Shown one piece after another: positions 8,347 to 16,932 of a DNA stretch of 64,000 bases. The notes beneath the pieces were generated by a model. It was given only the letters and a program-made list of their open reading frames with translations, was not told where the DNA came from and made no database searches. Source of the stretch: Paenibacillus popilliae ATCC 14706 (GTDB lineage: Bacteria > Bacillota > Bacilli > Paenibacillales > Paenibacillaceae); NCBI RefSeq assembly GCF_000315235.1, contig NZ_BALG01000186.1, positions 1 through 64,000 of the forward strand. The letters are read 5' to 3'. A program made the position numbers and the translations under genes. The first letter of the stretch is position 1, and each line of letters starts with the position of its first letter.

Positions 8347-11300
8347 TCACTTCAGCTGCTCCATGTCGTTCAACTGCGAACTGATCGCGGCTGACGATAC
8401 GAGCAGCAGACCTTGCTTCTTGTCATCCTTCCCGGTTACCGTAGTACTCCATTTCAATGGCTTCCCGGCTGGCTGCGACGGAATGGAGTAGGAACGGCTG
8501 GAAGACGATCTGCCTGAACTTAGGCCAGGTTCCGGATTTGGTTCGAGATATGGCTCAAGATACGGTGATATTGGTACGTCCACGATCTTAATCCAATCCG
8601 GTGATCCGTACGCAAGTTTTACAGGTTCCATGCTTTCCAGCTTCAAATCATCCAGCCAGAACCAGAAATTGTTGGCTTCGGTATCCTTGCTGGAGAATAC
8701 GATGGTACCCAATATGCCATCTCCCGAATACGCCGCAGTTGGCGGCATGCTGATTGTTACCTCGAGGGCCTTCAACTGGTCGTCAAGCTCGATGGCTTGG
8801 GAAGCAAAATCAAACTTCACATCAGGATGCTGCTGCTGTGTATAGGTTGCAAAGGGAACGCTAGGCTCAACGCACACATCCAGTAAGGAAGCATCATAAA
8901 CCAATCGGTATGACGCCGAGTATACCGCTTCAGTAACAGAGAAGCCGATATCTATTTTGAACTCTTCGCCTGTATGCGCTTGTTTGCTCTCTGTCCTCAC
9001 ATGCGCATAGACAGCATCTGGATCGAAGTCGAATGAAATCGTCCGGGACGGGGTTTCATATCCGTTCTTGACGGAATCCCATGCATAAATATCGATTTCA
9101 TTGCGTCCGTCCTTCAGATAAGGGATGTCGATGGTGAAGACACCGTCTGCGCTAATATGGACCTTATATTCTTCCTGCGTATCTTTGTTAACGGCTTTCA
9201 TCTTAACGGTATCCTGAATCGAATATTTCTGATCAAGGAAATCCTTATTTAGAAAATTCTGAAAGTCAAAAGAAGAGTCGTAGACAGTCCCTGTAATTTT
9301 TCCTTTGTGTTCCTGCGGCCGTTCTACCCGAATCTCCGGCTGATCAACACTGACGATAGGAGGCGTATTGTTGATTAGGAAAGGAGTGCGCAGATAACCC
9401 AAACGTTCGCCATTTACAACGGGCACCAGATAATATGTACCGTCTGTAAGTGGGAAGGAAGGGTTTCCAACCAGACTTCCATCCCAATCGATAGACAAGA
9501 TGCCCGGGTTCTGTTCCCTTGGATTTACGTAAGCATCCCCGATTTTGTCACCATAGGGATTTAGGACAATTAGTTTGAAAGCGGTGATTTTTTTATTGAC
9601 CTGGATGCTTAACTTTGTCTTACGATGATCGGGATGACCGTGCGGCGCAAATATATCGGGGCAGACATTAATCTTGAGTGCATCCACTTCAAATTCCTCG
9701 CCGATAAACGCGCTAACAGGAAGCCTGATCTCGTGGCCACTGTCGCCTTTCAAAATGACATAACCTTCGTATTTCCCTCTTAAGCGATCCGGGATTTGTA
9801 AGTTCACGTCGAACGTCTGCCCTGGGCTAACGGTTGCCGCACTCGACGTTAATTTCCCGCCGTTTTTAGGCCAATCGATGGAGACCGAATAGGGCTGACA
9901 AGTATTGGAAAGGCCCTTCAGCCGTACCGTTTTCTTCCGTACCGTTTTCTTAAACGTATTTGCCGGAGAAATAACTCCAAACGAGAGGCTGCCCGTCTCA
10001 TATTCGAACGGTGCGTCGGGATTATCTTTTCGCGTGATACTCGCTGTCTCTTGTACCAAGGCGATCGCCCGAGCTTCTACGCAGCGCTTCAAATCAACCC
10101 GGCCTGCACCTTGTTCCGTCGGCTGATACCGTTTCCCCGTGGGATCTTTTAGAGCTACGGCATGACTCATCATCAGCGTCTTGATTTCATCTGGCGTCAG
10201 ATCAAGGTTGTTCTTGCGGGAATACTCCACCAGCAATGCTGCAGCGCCAGCGATATGCGCCGAAGCCATGCTCGTACCATTGAAGCTTTCATACGCGTGT
10301 TCGTAATTGCCGTCCCAGGCTGGCACGGATGACATGATGGCAACGCCCGGTGCGGCAATGTCGGGTTTCATCGTATAGTCGGGCAACGCAGGACCGCGTG
10401 CGCTGTTGGACCAAATCCCTTGCCCTTGCTCCTCGACATCGGTGCGGACAACCGTTTTCTCCCCATCCGATGTAATCATTTTCAACCAACCGGGTGTAAT
10501 CTTTTTCAACCAACCGGGTGTAATATAATTTTTCAAGACAATACCGGCGGCTTGCGAAATGCCATAAGTAGGAACGAATTCATCGACGTTTCCCTTGCCA
10601 AGTTCGGGGGTCAGATCGCCAGCTTCGTTGTCGAAAATGATAAGCGCTGCGGCTCCGGCATGTTTGGCGTTTCTTGATTTGTCCCCGAAGCTGATCTCAC
10701 CGCGGGAGACGACCACGAGCTTCCCTTCCACGTCTTTGTTTTTATAATCATCCGGCTTTCCGAATCCAGCATAGACCGCTTTAAGCGGCTTATCTACGGC
10801 CAGGACCGGAGATGAAGTAGCGTGACGGGAAAAAAACTTCTGAGACAGTCCTTCGGCGTGAAACACCGGGGTCAGGACTGGAGGAGAAGAGGCAGCAACG
10901 GAAATAGCCGCATGGGTCCCTCCCAGAGTTGACAGCGTGCGCGGCTCCGGTCCGGCATTGCCTGCAGCGACGACCACGACGACACCGGCTTTGGTCGCAT
11001 TGTCCAGCGCAACCGATTCCGCTGTGTACTGGAAGTTGCCATTATCGATGATCGACAGATTGAGAACATCTACCTGATCTTGATAAACGGCATGCTCAAT
11101 GGCGCGTAAAGTCCTTTCCGTATTACCTTCCCCATATGGCCCGAGTACGCGATAAGCATACAGGTCTGCCTGCGGCGCGATTCCACGGATCTTGCCGCTG
11201 TCGCCAGGACGATCGCCATTTCCTCTGCCGAGAATCGTTCCCGCGACATGCGTGCCATGGGTGGTATGATACGCTTTTCCGTCGACGATGGGCTTCGTCT

Positions 11301-12054
11301 TGTCTGGTCGCGTCTCCATCGGATCATCGTCATTATCGACGAAATCGTACCCGCCTTTCAAGGCGCCCTTCAGGCTCGGGTGATGGTAATCGACACCAGT
11401 GTCAAGCACCCCGACCTTGATGCCTGCTCCTTCATAGCCCCTATCCCATAAGTCATTCGCTCCGATAGGGTACGCGCTTTTATGCACCCAGGCGCTGTCG
11501 CCATCAGCGCTCGTCCCGTTCGAAGCCGCTTGGATTTCCGTGTTCGGATAGACGGCCTTGACACCAGGAATCGTTAGCAAATCATCAACCTTGTTGGCAG
11601 GAATGCGGACCGAAAATCCATTGAATACATGACTGAACTCGTAACGGATCGAGGCTTGCAGCGGCTTCAGGGCGCTGCGGAATTGGTGATGCTCCTGCCG
11701 GATATCGCTGTCGACATCGTCGGCGAACAAGGATTGTGTACTCGCGGCCTGAGCTTCTGCGACGTTCACCGGTTCCTGTTGCAGTTCTACAATCACGGTC
11801 ATCGTATCGCTGCTATCAGCAGGCGGGACAAAGTTTTGCGGTGTAGCGCCAGATCGGTTCTGTTCAGAGATGCGAGGGAGTTGCAGCTTGGTTGCGAGCT
11901 GATCCTTGACTTGGCTCTGCCGTTGATGCGCCGTTTTGGATGCGGCACCGTCCATTTTTTCGGTTGCGTCCGATACTCCCGGCAACACCATGCTGGCAAG
12001 CAGCAAGGCGCTAAGGATTAAAAATATGAACTTGCGGAATGAATATAGTCTCAA
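8347..12054 (-). CDS. subtilisin-family (S8) protease, C-terminally truncated paralogue lacking SLH domains
   Basis: 1235 aa. It is colinear with the 1531-aa neighbour: signal peptide, propeptide, Asp218 (VGVLDTGVD), His266 (HGTHVAG), Asn365 (AAGNAG), Ser595 (GTSMASAH, lacking the usual Pro after Ala-Ser), PA domain, beta domains, cohesin-like domain and the start of the linker. Translation ends at QLNDMEQLK then TGA because one base is missing relative to QLNDKEAAEVKL in the intact copy. The catalytic core looks usable, so a freely secreted protease is possible; equally it may be a decaying duplicate. Same TTG start context as its paralogue. Confidence 0.85.
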   Translation of the reverse strand: MRLYSFRKFIFLILSALLLASMVLPGVSDATEKMDGAASKTAHQRQSQVKDQLATKLQLPRISEQNRSGATPQNFVPPADSSDTMTVIVELQQEPVNVAEAQAASTQSLFADDVDSDIRQEHHQFRSALKPLQASIRYEFSHVFNGFSVRIPANKVDDLLTIPGVKAVYPNTEIQAASNGTSADGDSAWVHKSAYPIGANDLWDRGYEGAGIKVGVLDTGVDYHHPSLKGALKGGYDFVDNDDDPMETRPDKTKPIVDGKAYHTTHGTHVAGTILGRGNGDRPGDSGKIRGIAPQADLYAYRVLGPYGEGNTERTLRAIEHAVYQDQVDVLNLSIIDNGNFQYTAESVALDNATKAGVVVVVAAGNAGPEPRTLSTLGGTHAAISVAASSPPVLTPVFHAEGLSQKFFSRHATSSPVLAVDKPLKAVYAGFGKPDDYKNKDVEGKLVVVSRGEISFGDKSRNAKHAGAAALIIFDNEAGDLTPELGKGNVDEFVPTYGISQAAGIVLKNYITPGWLKKITPGWLKMITSDGEKTVVRTDVEEQGQGIWSNSARGPALPDYTMKPDIAAPGVAIMSSVPAWDGNYEHAYESFNGTSMASAHIAGAAALLVEYSRKNNLDLTPDEIKTLMMSHAVALKDPTGKRYQPTEQGAGRVDLKRCVEARAIALVQETASITRKDNPDAPFEYETGSLSFGVISPANTFKKTVRKKTVRLKGLSNTCQPYSVSIDWPKNGGKLTSSAATVSPGQTFDVNLQIPDRLRGKYEGYVILKGDSGHEIRLPVSAFIGEEFEVDALKINVCPDIFAPHGHPDHRKTKLSIQVNKKITAFKLIVLNPYGDKIGDAYVNPREQNPGILSIDWDGSLVGNPSFPLTDGTYYLVPVVNGERLGYLRTPFLINNTPPIVSVDQPEIRVERPQEHKGKITGTVYDSSFDFQNFLNKDFLDQKYSIQDTVKMKAVNKDTQEEYKVHISADGVFTIDIPYLKDGRNEIDIYAWDSVKNGYETPSRTISFDFDPDAVYAHVRTESKQAHTGEEFKIDIGFSVTEAVYSASYRLVYDASLLDVCVEPSVPFATYTQQQHPDVKFDFASQAIELDDQLKALEVTISMPPTAAYSGDGILGTIVFSSKDTEANNFWFWLDDLKLESMEPVKLAYGSPDWIKIVDVPISPYLEPYLEPNPEPGLSSGRSSSSRSYSIPSQPAGKPLKWSTTVTGKDDKKQGLLLVSSAAISSQLNDMEQLK
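9922..9951. repeat. 15-bp tandem duplication inside the truncated subtilase
   Basis: CCGTACCGTTTTCTT occurs twice head to tail, adding five codons (KKTVRKKTVRLKG against HKTVRLKG in the paralogue). In frame. Confidence 0.9.
10479..10524. repeat. 24-bp-period tandem duplication in the PA domain of the truncated subtilase
   Basis: TTTTCAACCAACCGGGTGTA recurs with a 24-bp period, giving ITPGWLKKITPGWLK in the protein. The paralogue has a single shorter segment there. In frame. Confidence 0.9.
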
Positions 12055-12509
12055 ACGTAAGCCTCCTTTACTATTGTCGGGTTTATCCTTGATGCAGGAA
12101 AATTCTAGCTCAGCCTCCTTTCTTGCGGGCGGTATTGGAATACATAATGTTTATCATATGATGTTTGTCATATGATGTCGATACATTAATAAGATTACAT
12201 GGATTTCGCAGGGTGGGTAAGGGGACTATTCCCTATATTTCATTCCATTCCGTGTTGAATAATGTCGAAAAGTTGCTAATTATGTCTGGTAGATAGAAAA
12301 AAATGACATCGATCCTAGGTATTTAGATCTATGTCGGAGATGGAATAAAACCAGAATTGGGTAAACCGAATGTGCTGGCGTTGATTCGGGGGATGCCTCC
12401 ATTACCGGCAAGCAGGAATTGGCACTCCATGTGATAGGACAGGCCAAAGAAATCCATGGTCCGCCAGCCTACTTCACTTCCGACCGATTGGGATGATGCG
12501 TGGCGTATA
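12055..12509. other. intergenic: duplicated subtilase leader plus unassigned DNA
   Basis: 12055-12360 is the leader homologous to 7676-7985. From 12370 to 12509 no ORF with a plausible start or recognisable product was seen on either strand; it may be debris of the neighbouring pseudogene. Confidence 0.5.
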
Positions 12510-13258
12510 TTACGGCAGCGCTCTGCCTCTTGAGCTAACGTAGAGGGAATACCATTCTTCCCGTGTCAGCGTGATGTTCTCCGCTTCGCCGCATGCGCGG
12601 ATTCGCTCCGGATTGGCCGTGCCGATAACCGGTTGGATTCCGGCCGGGTGGCGCATTAGCCAGGCGAGGATAATCGCTTCCCGTTGACGATGAACGGCTC
12701 CTTGCTGTATGCCTGGAGCAGCCGAATCTGGCCGGCGCTCATGTTCGAGACGCCGAAGGCCCGTACTTTCCCCGCAGACTTCAATGCCGATATCGCTTCC
12801 GCGACCTCTTCCGGCTCCATCAACGGATCGGGACGGTGGAAAAGTAAAATGTCGAGATATTCGACGCCGAGCCGCTTCAAGCTTCCGTCGACGCTGCGCA
12901 AAATAGGCTCTGTCGAAAAATCATAGCGTCCCGGAATGCCATTGTCCGCGAAGCGGATGCCGCACTTGGATTGCAGCACGATGCGCTCTCTCCATTCTGG
13001 CCGCTCCTTCAGCACTTGGCCGAATACTTGTTCCGCCTTGCCTCTCGCATAAATGTCAGCATGGTCGAACATATGGATGCCCGTCTCCAGGGCAGCTTCG
13101 ACCGCAGCGTGCGCCGCTGCGAGATGCTGTTCCGTTATCGGCTCATCATTCCAGCCTCCGCCCAAACCCATGCATCCGAGCACAAGCCGGCTTGCCGCGA
13201 GTTGTCTGGAAGGAAAAGGGAAGCCCCAACCCGAATATTCGAGAAGGCACGCCTGCAA
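12510..13258 (-). pseudogene. aldo/keto reductase pseudogene (internal deletion)
   Basis: The N-terminal part (13258 to about 12680) has the AKR signature: RLVLGCMGLGGGWN, FDHADIYARGKAEQVFG, LQSKCGIR, DILLFHRPDPLMEPEEVA and KVRAFGVSN. After EPFIVN the frame shifts and the C-terminal part EAIILAWLMRHPAGIQPVIG...TLTREEWYSLYVSS continues in another frame to a TAA at 12510. The barrel segment normally between them is missing (tens of residues). The first 18 residues are also atypical and the only start is TTG, so the 5' end may be damaged. Non-functional by inspection. Confidence 0.85.
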
Positions 13259-13321
13259 TGCAGAAATTGATCGGGTACAGATTACGGATTTATTGAGGAA
13301 TTGTGCGTGTCCCCTACATAT

Positions 13322-13357
13322 ATTGTTAAGAGATCATCTATTGTTAAGAAATCATCA
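13322..13357. repeat. two 18-bp direct repeats upstream of the XRE gene
   Basis: ATTGTTAAGAGATCATCT is followed directly by ATTGTTAAGAAATCATCA (two mismatches). They lie about 60 bp before the XRE-family start, in the divergent region facing the AKR pseudogene, and are a plausible operator for the adjacent regulator (inference). Confidence 0.5.
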
Positions 13358-13414
13358 AAATCGTGTTGTACTTTTATAGCACCAATGCTCTTGCCATAGA
13401 GAGGAGGGGACAGG

Positions 13415-14131
13415 ATGAATCAGACGGATAACGTATTGCAATTCGGCCAGCAGTTAAAATCGTTGCTCAAGGAGCGCTCCCTGTCCATGCGCAAATTAAG
13501 CGAGCAGACGGGAATTGATACGGCGACCATCTCCCGGATGGCTAGCGGGAAGCAGGCGGTCAAGCCGGAATACATTCAACGCATCGCGTCCGTTCTCGCC
13601 ATACCGGCCGAGCGGCTGTACCGTGCGGCGGGCTACTCTGTCGGGTCAGAGCCGAACGGGAGGACGGATATGCATGACTCCGTTGATGAGATTCAGCAAG
13701 TGCTCGGGCATTCGAAGCTATATGAGCCGGAGTTCAGCACCGAACGGGTGCGGCAGGAACTGATGAAATGCGAGCGGTATGCCCGCACGGAGGAAGGCAC
13801 GCGGCTGATTCATCAGGATTTCGAGGAAAAAGTGAGCAAGGTGAGCGGAGAAGGCCCGTTCATTGAGCAGTTGCGCAACATGTATACTTGCTTTTGCAAC
13901 CCGAAGGTGTCGTGGGAAGAAAAAGCGGTGTTCGGCAGCGCTCTGCTTTATTTCATCCTAACTGTCGATATTATCCCGGATTATATATTTCCGATCGGTT
14001 ACCTTGATGATGCGATTGCGATCAATATGGCGCTCGAACGGCTGCGCGGCATAGCCGGCAGGGCGATAGTGCAGAGGAATGCCGGCGGCAGCGCTCCGGC
14101 CAGCGATTCCCCGCATGACGGCGAAGGATAG
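13415..14131 (+). CDS. XRE-family HTH protein with C-terminal YkvA (DUF1232) domain
   Basis: 238 aa. Residues 8-65 form a Cro/CI-type helix-turn-helix (MRKLSEQTGIDTATISRMAS). Residues about 165-220 form a DUF1232/YkvA hairpin (ALLYFILTVDIIPDYIFP, then GYLDDAIAI), normally a small membrane-associated domain. The fusion implies a DNA-binding protein coupled to a membrane-proximal module; target unknown. GAGGGGACAGG precedes the ATG. It sits downstream of two direct repeats that may be its own operator. Confidence 0.8.
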   Translation: MNQTDNVLQFGQQLKSLLKERSLSMRKLSEQTGIDTATISRMASGKQAVKPEYIQRIASVLAIPAERLYRAAGYSVGSEPNGRTDMHDSVDEIQQVLGHSKLYEPEFSTERVRQELMKCERYARTEEGTRLIHQDFEEKVSKVSGEGPFIEQLRNMYTCFCNPKVSWEEKAVFGSALLYFILTVDIIPDYIFPIGYLDDAIAINMALERLRGIAGRAIVQRNAGGSAPASDSPHDGEG

Positions 14132-14198
14132 GCTACGGACACGTTGACAGCACGAGCCGCCAGTACCCGCTCGTGCTGCCAACAGGCATGTTCTCTTG

Positions 14199-15608
14199 TT
14201 AGACCCAGCCGAACGCTCGTGCCAGTTGAGCCGTTGAAAAGGTGACGGCAATCGCGATGGCAAGGGGGATGAGAGCGGAGAGGACCGTCCATTTCACGCT
14301 CTTCGTCTCTTTGTAAATATTGAACAATGTCGTGCCGCATGGATAATGGAGCAAGGAGAACAGCATCATATTGAGTGCCGTTAGCCAGGTCCAGCCATGG
14401 TTCAGGAAGATGTCCTTGATGTTGTCCATGCCATCCGCATCGACCAACGCGCCGGTGGACAAGTATCCCATCAGCAGAATCGGAAGCACGATCTCATTCG
14501 CAGGAAGGCCAAGAATGAAGGCCATCAGGATGAAGCCGTCCAGTCCGATCGCATGGGCGAACGGCTCGAAAAAGCCGGCCATATGATGAAGCACACTGTC
14601 CCCGCCGACAAAAATATTGCCCAAGATCCAGGTAATGATTCCGGCAGGCGCGGCCACGATAATGGCACGTGTCAACACATTGAGCGACTTGTCTCGCGAT
14701 GCGAGCAGAACCGTCTTCGCGAACTGCGGCTTCCGGTACGGAGGAAGCTCCAGCGTATAGTGGGTCGGCACCCCGCGCAGGGCGGTCTTGGACAAGACCC
14801 ACGAGACGGAGAACGTAACGACGATACCGATCATGACCATGCCCATGACGACCGAGGCCGTAACGAGCGTCTGCATTCCGGCTCCGAGTCCCGCCGATAC
14901 CATGAAAAGGGAGGACAGCAGAATCAGGGTAGGCCAGCGTCCGTTGCAGGGCACGAAGCTGTTCGTCAAGATGGCAAGCATCCGCTCACGCGGCGATTCA
15001 ATAATGCGGGTTGACAGAATGGCAGCCGCATTGCAGCCGAAGCCCATTGACATCGTCAGCGCTTGCTTGCCATGCCCGCCCGATTTCTTGAACAGGCGAT
15101 CCATGTTGAAGGCGACGCGCGGCAAATAGCCGAAGTTCTCTAGCAGGGCGAATACCGGAAAAAAGATGGCCATCGGCGGCAGCATGACGCTGGTGACCCA
15201 GGCCGTGCCGCGGAAGAAACCGAGAATGAGTACGCCATGCAGCCACGCCGGCGCATGAAGCGCTTCGAAGCCTGCGGTCAAATAGCCTTCTATCGTGTTG
15301 AACAAGTCAAAGAGCAGGGCGGAAGGCACGTTCGCTCCCGCAATCGTAATCCAGAAGACCGTGCCAAGTATCGCCAGCATAATCGGGAATCCCCAAATCG
15401 GAGAGGTGACGATTTTGTCCAGCCGGTACGTGCTCTCCAGCTTCTTCTTATCTTCGTAGCGGACCGCTTCGCGGCAAATGCTGTGCGTCGTCTTATAAAT
15501 ATCCCCGACGATATCGTCCCGGAGCTCGCTGCCGTTCGTCAGGTCCTTGGCTATCCCCAAGAGCGAATCGAGTGAGTCGGGGGAATTAGTGGCAAGCGGT
15601 GTAGCCAT
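14199..15608 (-). CDS. feoB: FeoB membrane subunit (nucleoside-recognition/Gate domains) of split ferrous-iron transporter
   Basis: 469 aa, with about eight hydrophobic segments and the FeoB core motifs: FFRGTAWVTSVMLPPMAIFF, LENFGYLPRVAFNMDRLF, GHGKQALTMSMGFGCNAA and NSFVPCNGRWPT (the conserved Cys-containing Gate motif). It lacks the G domain, which is encoded by the preceding ORF overlapping it by 23 bp in another frame. The two together make up one FeoB of about 700 aa. The N-terminal 90 residues (KKLESTYRLDKIVTSP) correspond to the link after the helical domain. Catalyses GTP-driven Fe2+ uptake with the upstream gene products. Confidence 0.88.
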   Translation of the reverse strand: MATPLATNSPDSLDSLLGIAKDLTNGSELRDDIVGDIYKTTHSICREAVRYEDKKKLESTYRLDKIVTSPIWGFPIMLAILGTVFWITIAGANVPSALLFDLFNTIEGYLTAGFEALHAPAWLHGVLILGFFRGTAWVTSVMLPPMAIFFPVFALLENFGYLPRVAFNMDRLFKKSGGHGKQALTMSMGFGCNAAAILSTRIIESPRERMLAILTNSFVPCNGRWPTLILLSSLFMVSAGLGAGMQTLVTASVVMGMVMIGIVVTFSVSWVLSKTALRGVPTHYTLELPPYRKPQFAKTVLLASRDKSLNVLTRAIIVAAPAGIITWILGNIFVGGDSVLHHMAGFFEPFAHAIGLDGFILMAFILGLPANEIVLPILLMGYLSTGALVDADGMDNIKDIFLNHGWTWLTALNMMLFSLLHYPCGTTLFNIYKETKSVKWTVLSALIPLAIAIAVTFSTAQLARAFGWV

Positions 15609-16317
15609 ATTGTACCGTCTCCTTCACTGTCATCGTCTGGTCTTCCTTCATCCGTTTCTTCATCGTCTGAAGCAGATTTTCGTCATGATCAAGCAGCCGC
15701 AATGCGAACCAGCGGGCCGGATAGCGGTCGCCAAGCAGATCGCGTATCGCTGGCTCCAGTTCGGCAATCTTGCGTTCGATATGATCGTTGTATTGAATTT
15801 GTAGCGGCTGAGGTACAAGCTTGCCCGAGGCGACCTGCTCGATCTTGTCGAGCAGTTGGGGAATGCCAATCCGGTTGCGCGCCGAGATGGCGACGACAGG
15901 CACATTCAGCTTGCGGGAGATCGCATCGATATCGATGCGGACGCCCAGGCGCTTCGCTTCGTCAATCAGGTTGATGCAGAGGACGACACGGTTCGTCATC
16001 TCCATCACCTGCAGGGCCAGATTCAAGTTCCGCTCCAGCGAGGTCGCGTCCAGCACGACAACCGTTACGTCCGGGTTGTCAAAAACAATATAGTCCCGGG
16101 CGACTTCCTCATCTGCCGAATTGGAATAGAGGGAATAGGTGCCCGGAAGATCGATGATGCAGAACGATGTGCCCTGATGCTCGAATTCTCCTTCCGCCAT
16201 CATGACGGTCTTGCCTGCCCAGTTCCCGGTATGCTGACGCATCCCTGTCAACGTATTGAACAAAGTGCTCTTGCCTGTATTCGGGTTACCGGCCAGGGCA
16301 ATTCGATATTCGCTCAT
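15586..16317 (-). CDS. feoB: FeoB GTPase subunit (split FeoB)
   Basis: 243 aa cytosolic G protein. G1 GNPNTGKST, G3 DLPGTYSL, G4 NLID and G5 SAR are present, followed by a helical GDI-like domain to about residue 230. It contains no transmembrane helix: the ORF stops at 15586 after EDQTMTVKETVQYGYTACH and the membrane part restarts in a second ORF. The 4-bp overlap with feoA upstream and 23-bp overlap with the membrane subunit indicate translational coupling. Because both halves are intact and the junction falls between domains, a real two-subunit FeoB is more likely than a sequencing frameshift. Confidence 0.88.
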   Translation of the reverse strand: MSEYRIALAGNPNTGKSTLFNTLTGMRQHTGNWAGKTVMMAEGEFEHQGTSFCIIDLPGTYSLYSNSADEEVARDYIVFDNPDVTVVVLDATSLERNLNLALQVMEMTNRVVLCINLIDEAKRLGVRIDIDAISRKLNVPVVAISARNRIGIPQLLDKIEQVASGKLVPQPLQIQYNDHIERKIAELEPAIRDLLGDRYPARWFALRLLDHDENLLQTMKKRMKEDQTMTVKETVQYGYTACH

Positions 16318-16568
16318 TCATCCTCACCTCCAATTATTTCCCCGTATATGCGCGTGCTCTCTTCTCTGCGAAGCGCGATAGTCGTATTGTTCACGCGGAA
16401 CGCGACCGGATCCCCGAGCGGGCTGTGCTGCAGCACCTCCACCGTATTGCCGGGCACAAATCCAAGATCGAGAAGCCGCCTGCGCAGCACTCCCTCCACT
16501 TCGATACGGGAGAGACGCAGCCGGCTGCCCGTATCCGCTTCTGCCAAAGCTCTCTCTGTCGTTGACAT
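16314..16568 (-). CDS. feoA: FeoA family ferrous iron transport protein
   Basis: 84 aa SH3-like protein: EGVLRRRLLDLGFVPGNTVE, SPLGDPVAFRVNNTTIALRR, the standard FeoA pattern. First gene of feoA-feoB(G)-feoB(TM); its last four bases overlap the GTPase start. GGAGGA lies ahead of the ATG. It is expected to modulate FeoB at the membrane. Confidence 0.92.
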   Translation of the reverse strand: MSTTERALAEADTGSRLRLSRIEVEGVLRRRLLDLGFVPGNTVEVLQHSPLGDPVAFRVNNTTIALRREESTRIYGEIIGGEDE

Positions 16569-16661
16569 CTATAATCCTCCTCCTAATGACCGAATCTCAC
16601 GAGCAGAGCGACAACCGTATTGCTCACGGCCCCCCTCCCCCCGCTCTCTCTTGTTATTATT

Positions 16662-16702
16662 AGTATAGGACAAAAGTATTGAGTTGCCAACAATTATTTT
16701 CA
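16662..16702 (-). promoter_or_regulatory. feoA promoter with overlapping Fur-like box
   Basis: Read on the minus strand: -35 TTGGCA (16685-16690), 17-bp spacer, -10 TATACT (16662-16667). A Fur-like 7-1-7 half-match TGAAAATAATTGTTG (16688-16702) overlaps the -35. Iron repression of the operon is inferred; the box is imperfect (about 10 of 14 informative positions). Confidence 0.55.
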
Positions 16703-16932
16703 TTAAGGAAACTTTTTTTGGGAGAGGGGAATTGTAGTATATGTATATGCATGAACAGCCCATTGGTTTAGCGGGAATCGACGCATTCATTCTCCGAATA
16801 CGATTCTCCGACGCGCTAGCTTGGATCCCTGCAATATGGATGGAACTTGCTTTCCGCTATTGATTTGCCGCTGCGGATAAGTGTACATTAGAACCATGGT
16901 AAGTCTCAGGCTGTGACGAGGAGGAAGACAAC
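16703..16932. other. intergenic between feoA promoter and lactonase
   Basis: No gene. A possible plus-strand promoter for the lactonase is TTGATT, 18 bp, TACATT ending about 16893. Nothing else recognised. Confidence 0.35.

Noticed and set aside
8255-8491. 78-codon plus-strand ORF opposite the SLH remnant
   Set aside because: Antisense to pseudogene and coding DNA; the similarity to an ORF opposite the intact subtilase only reflects the duplication.
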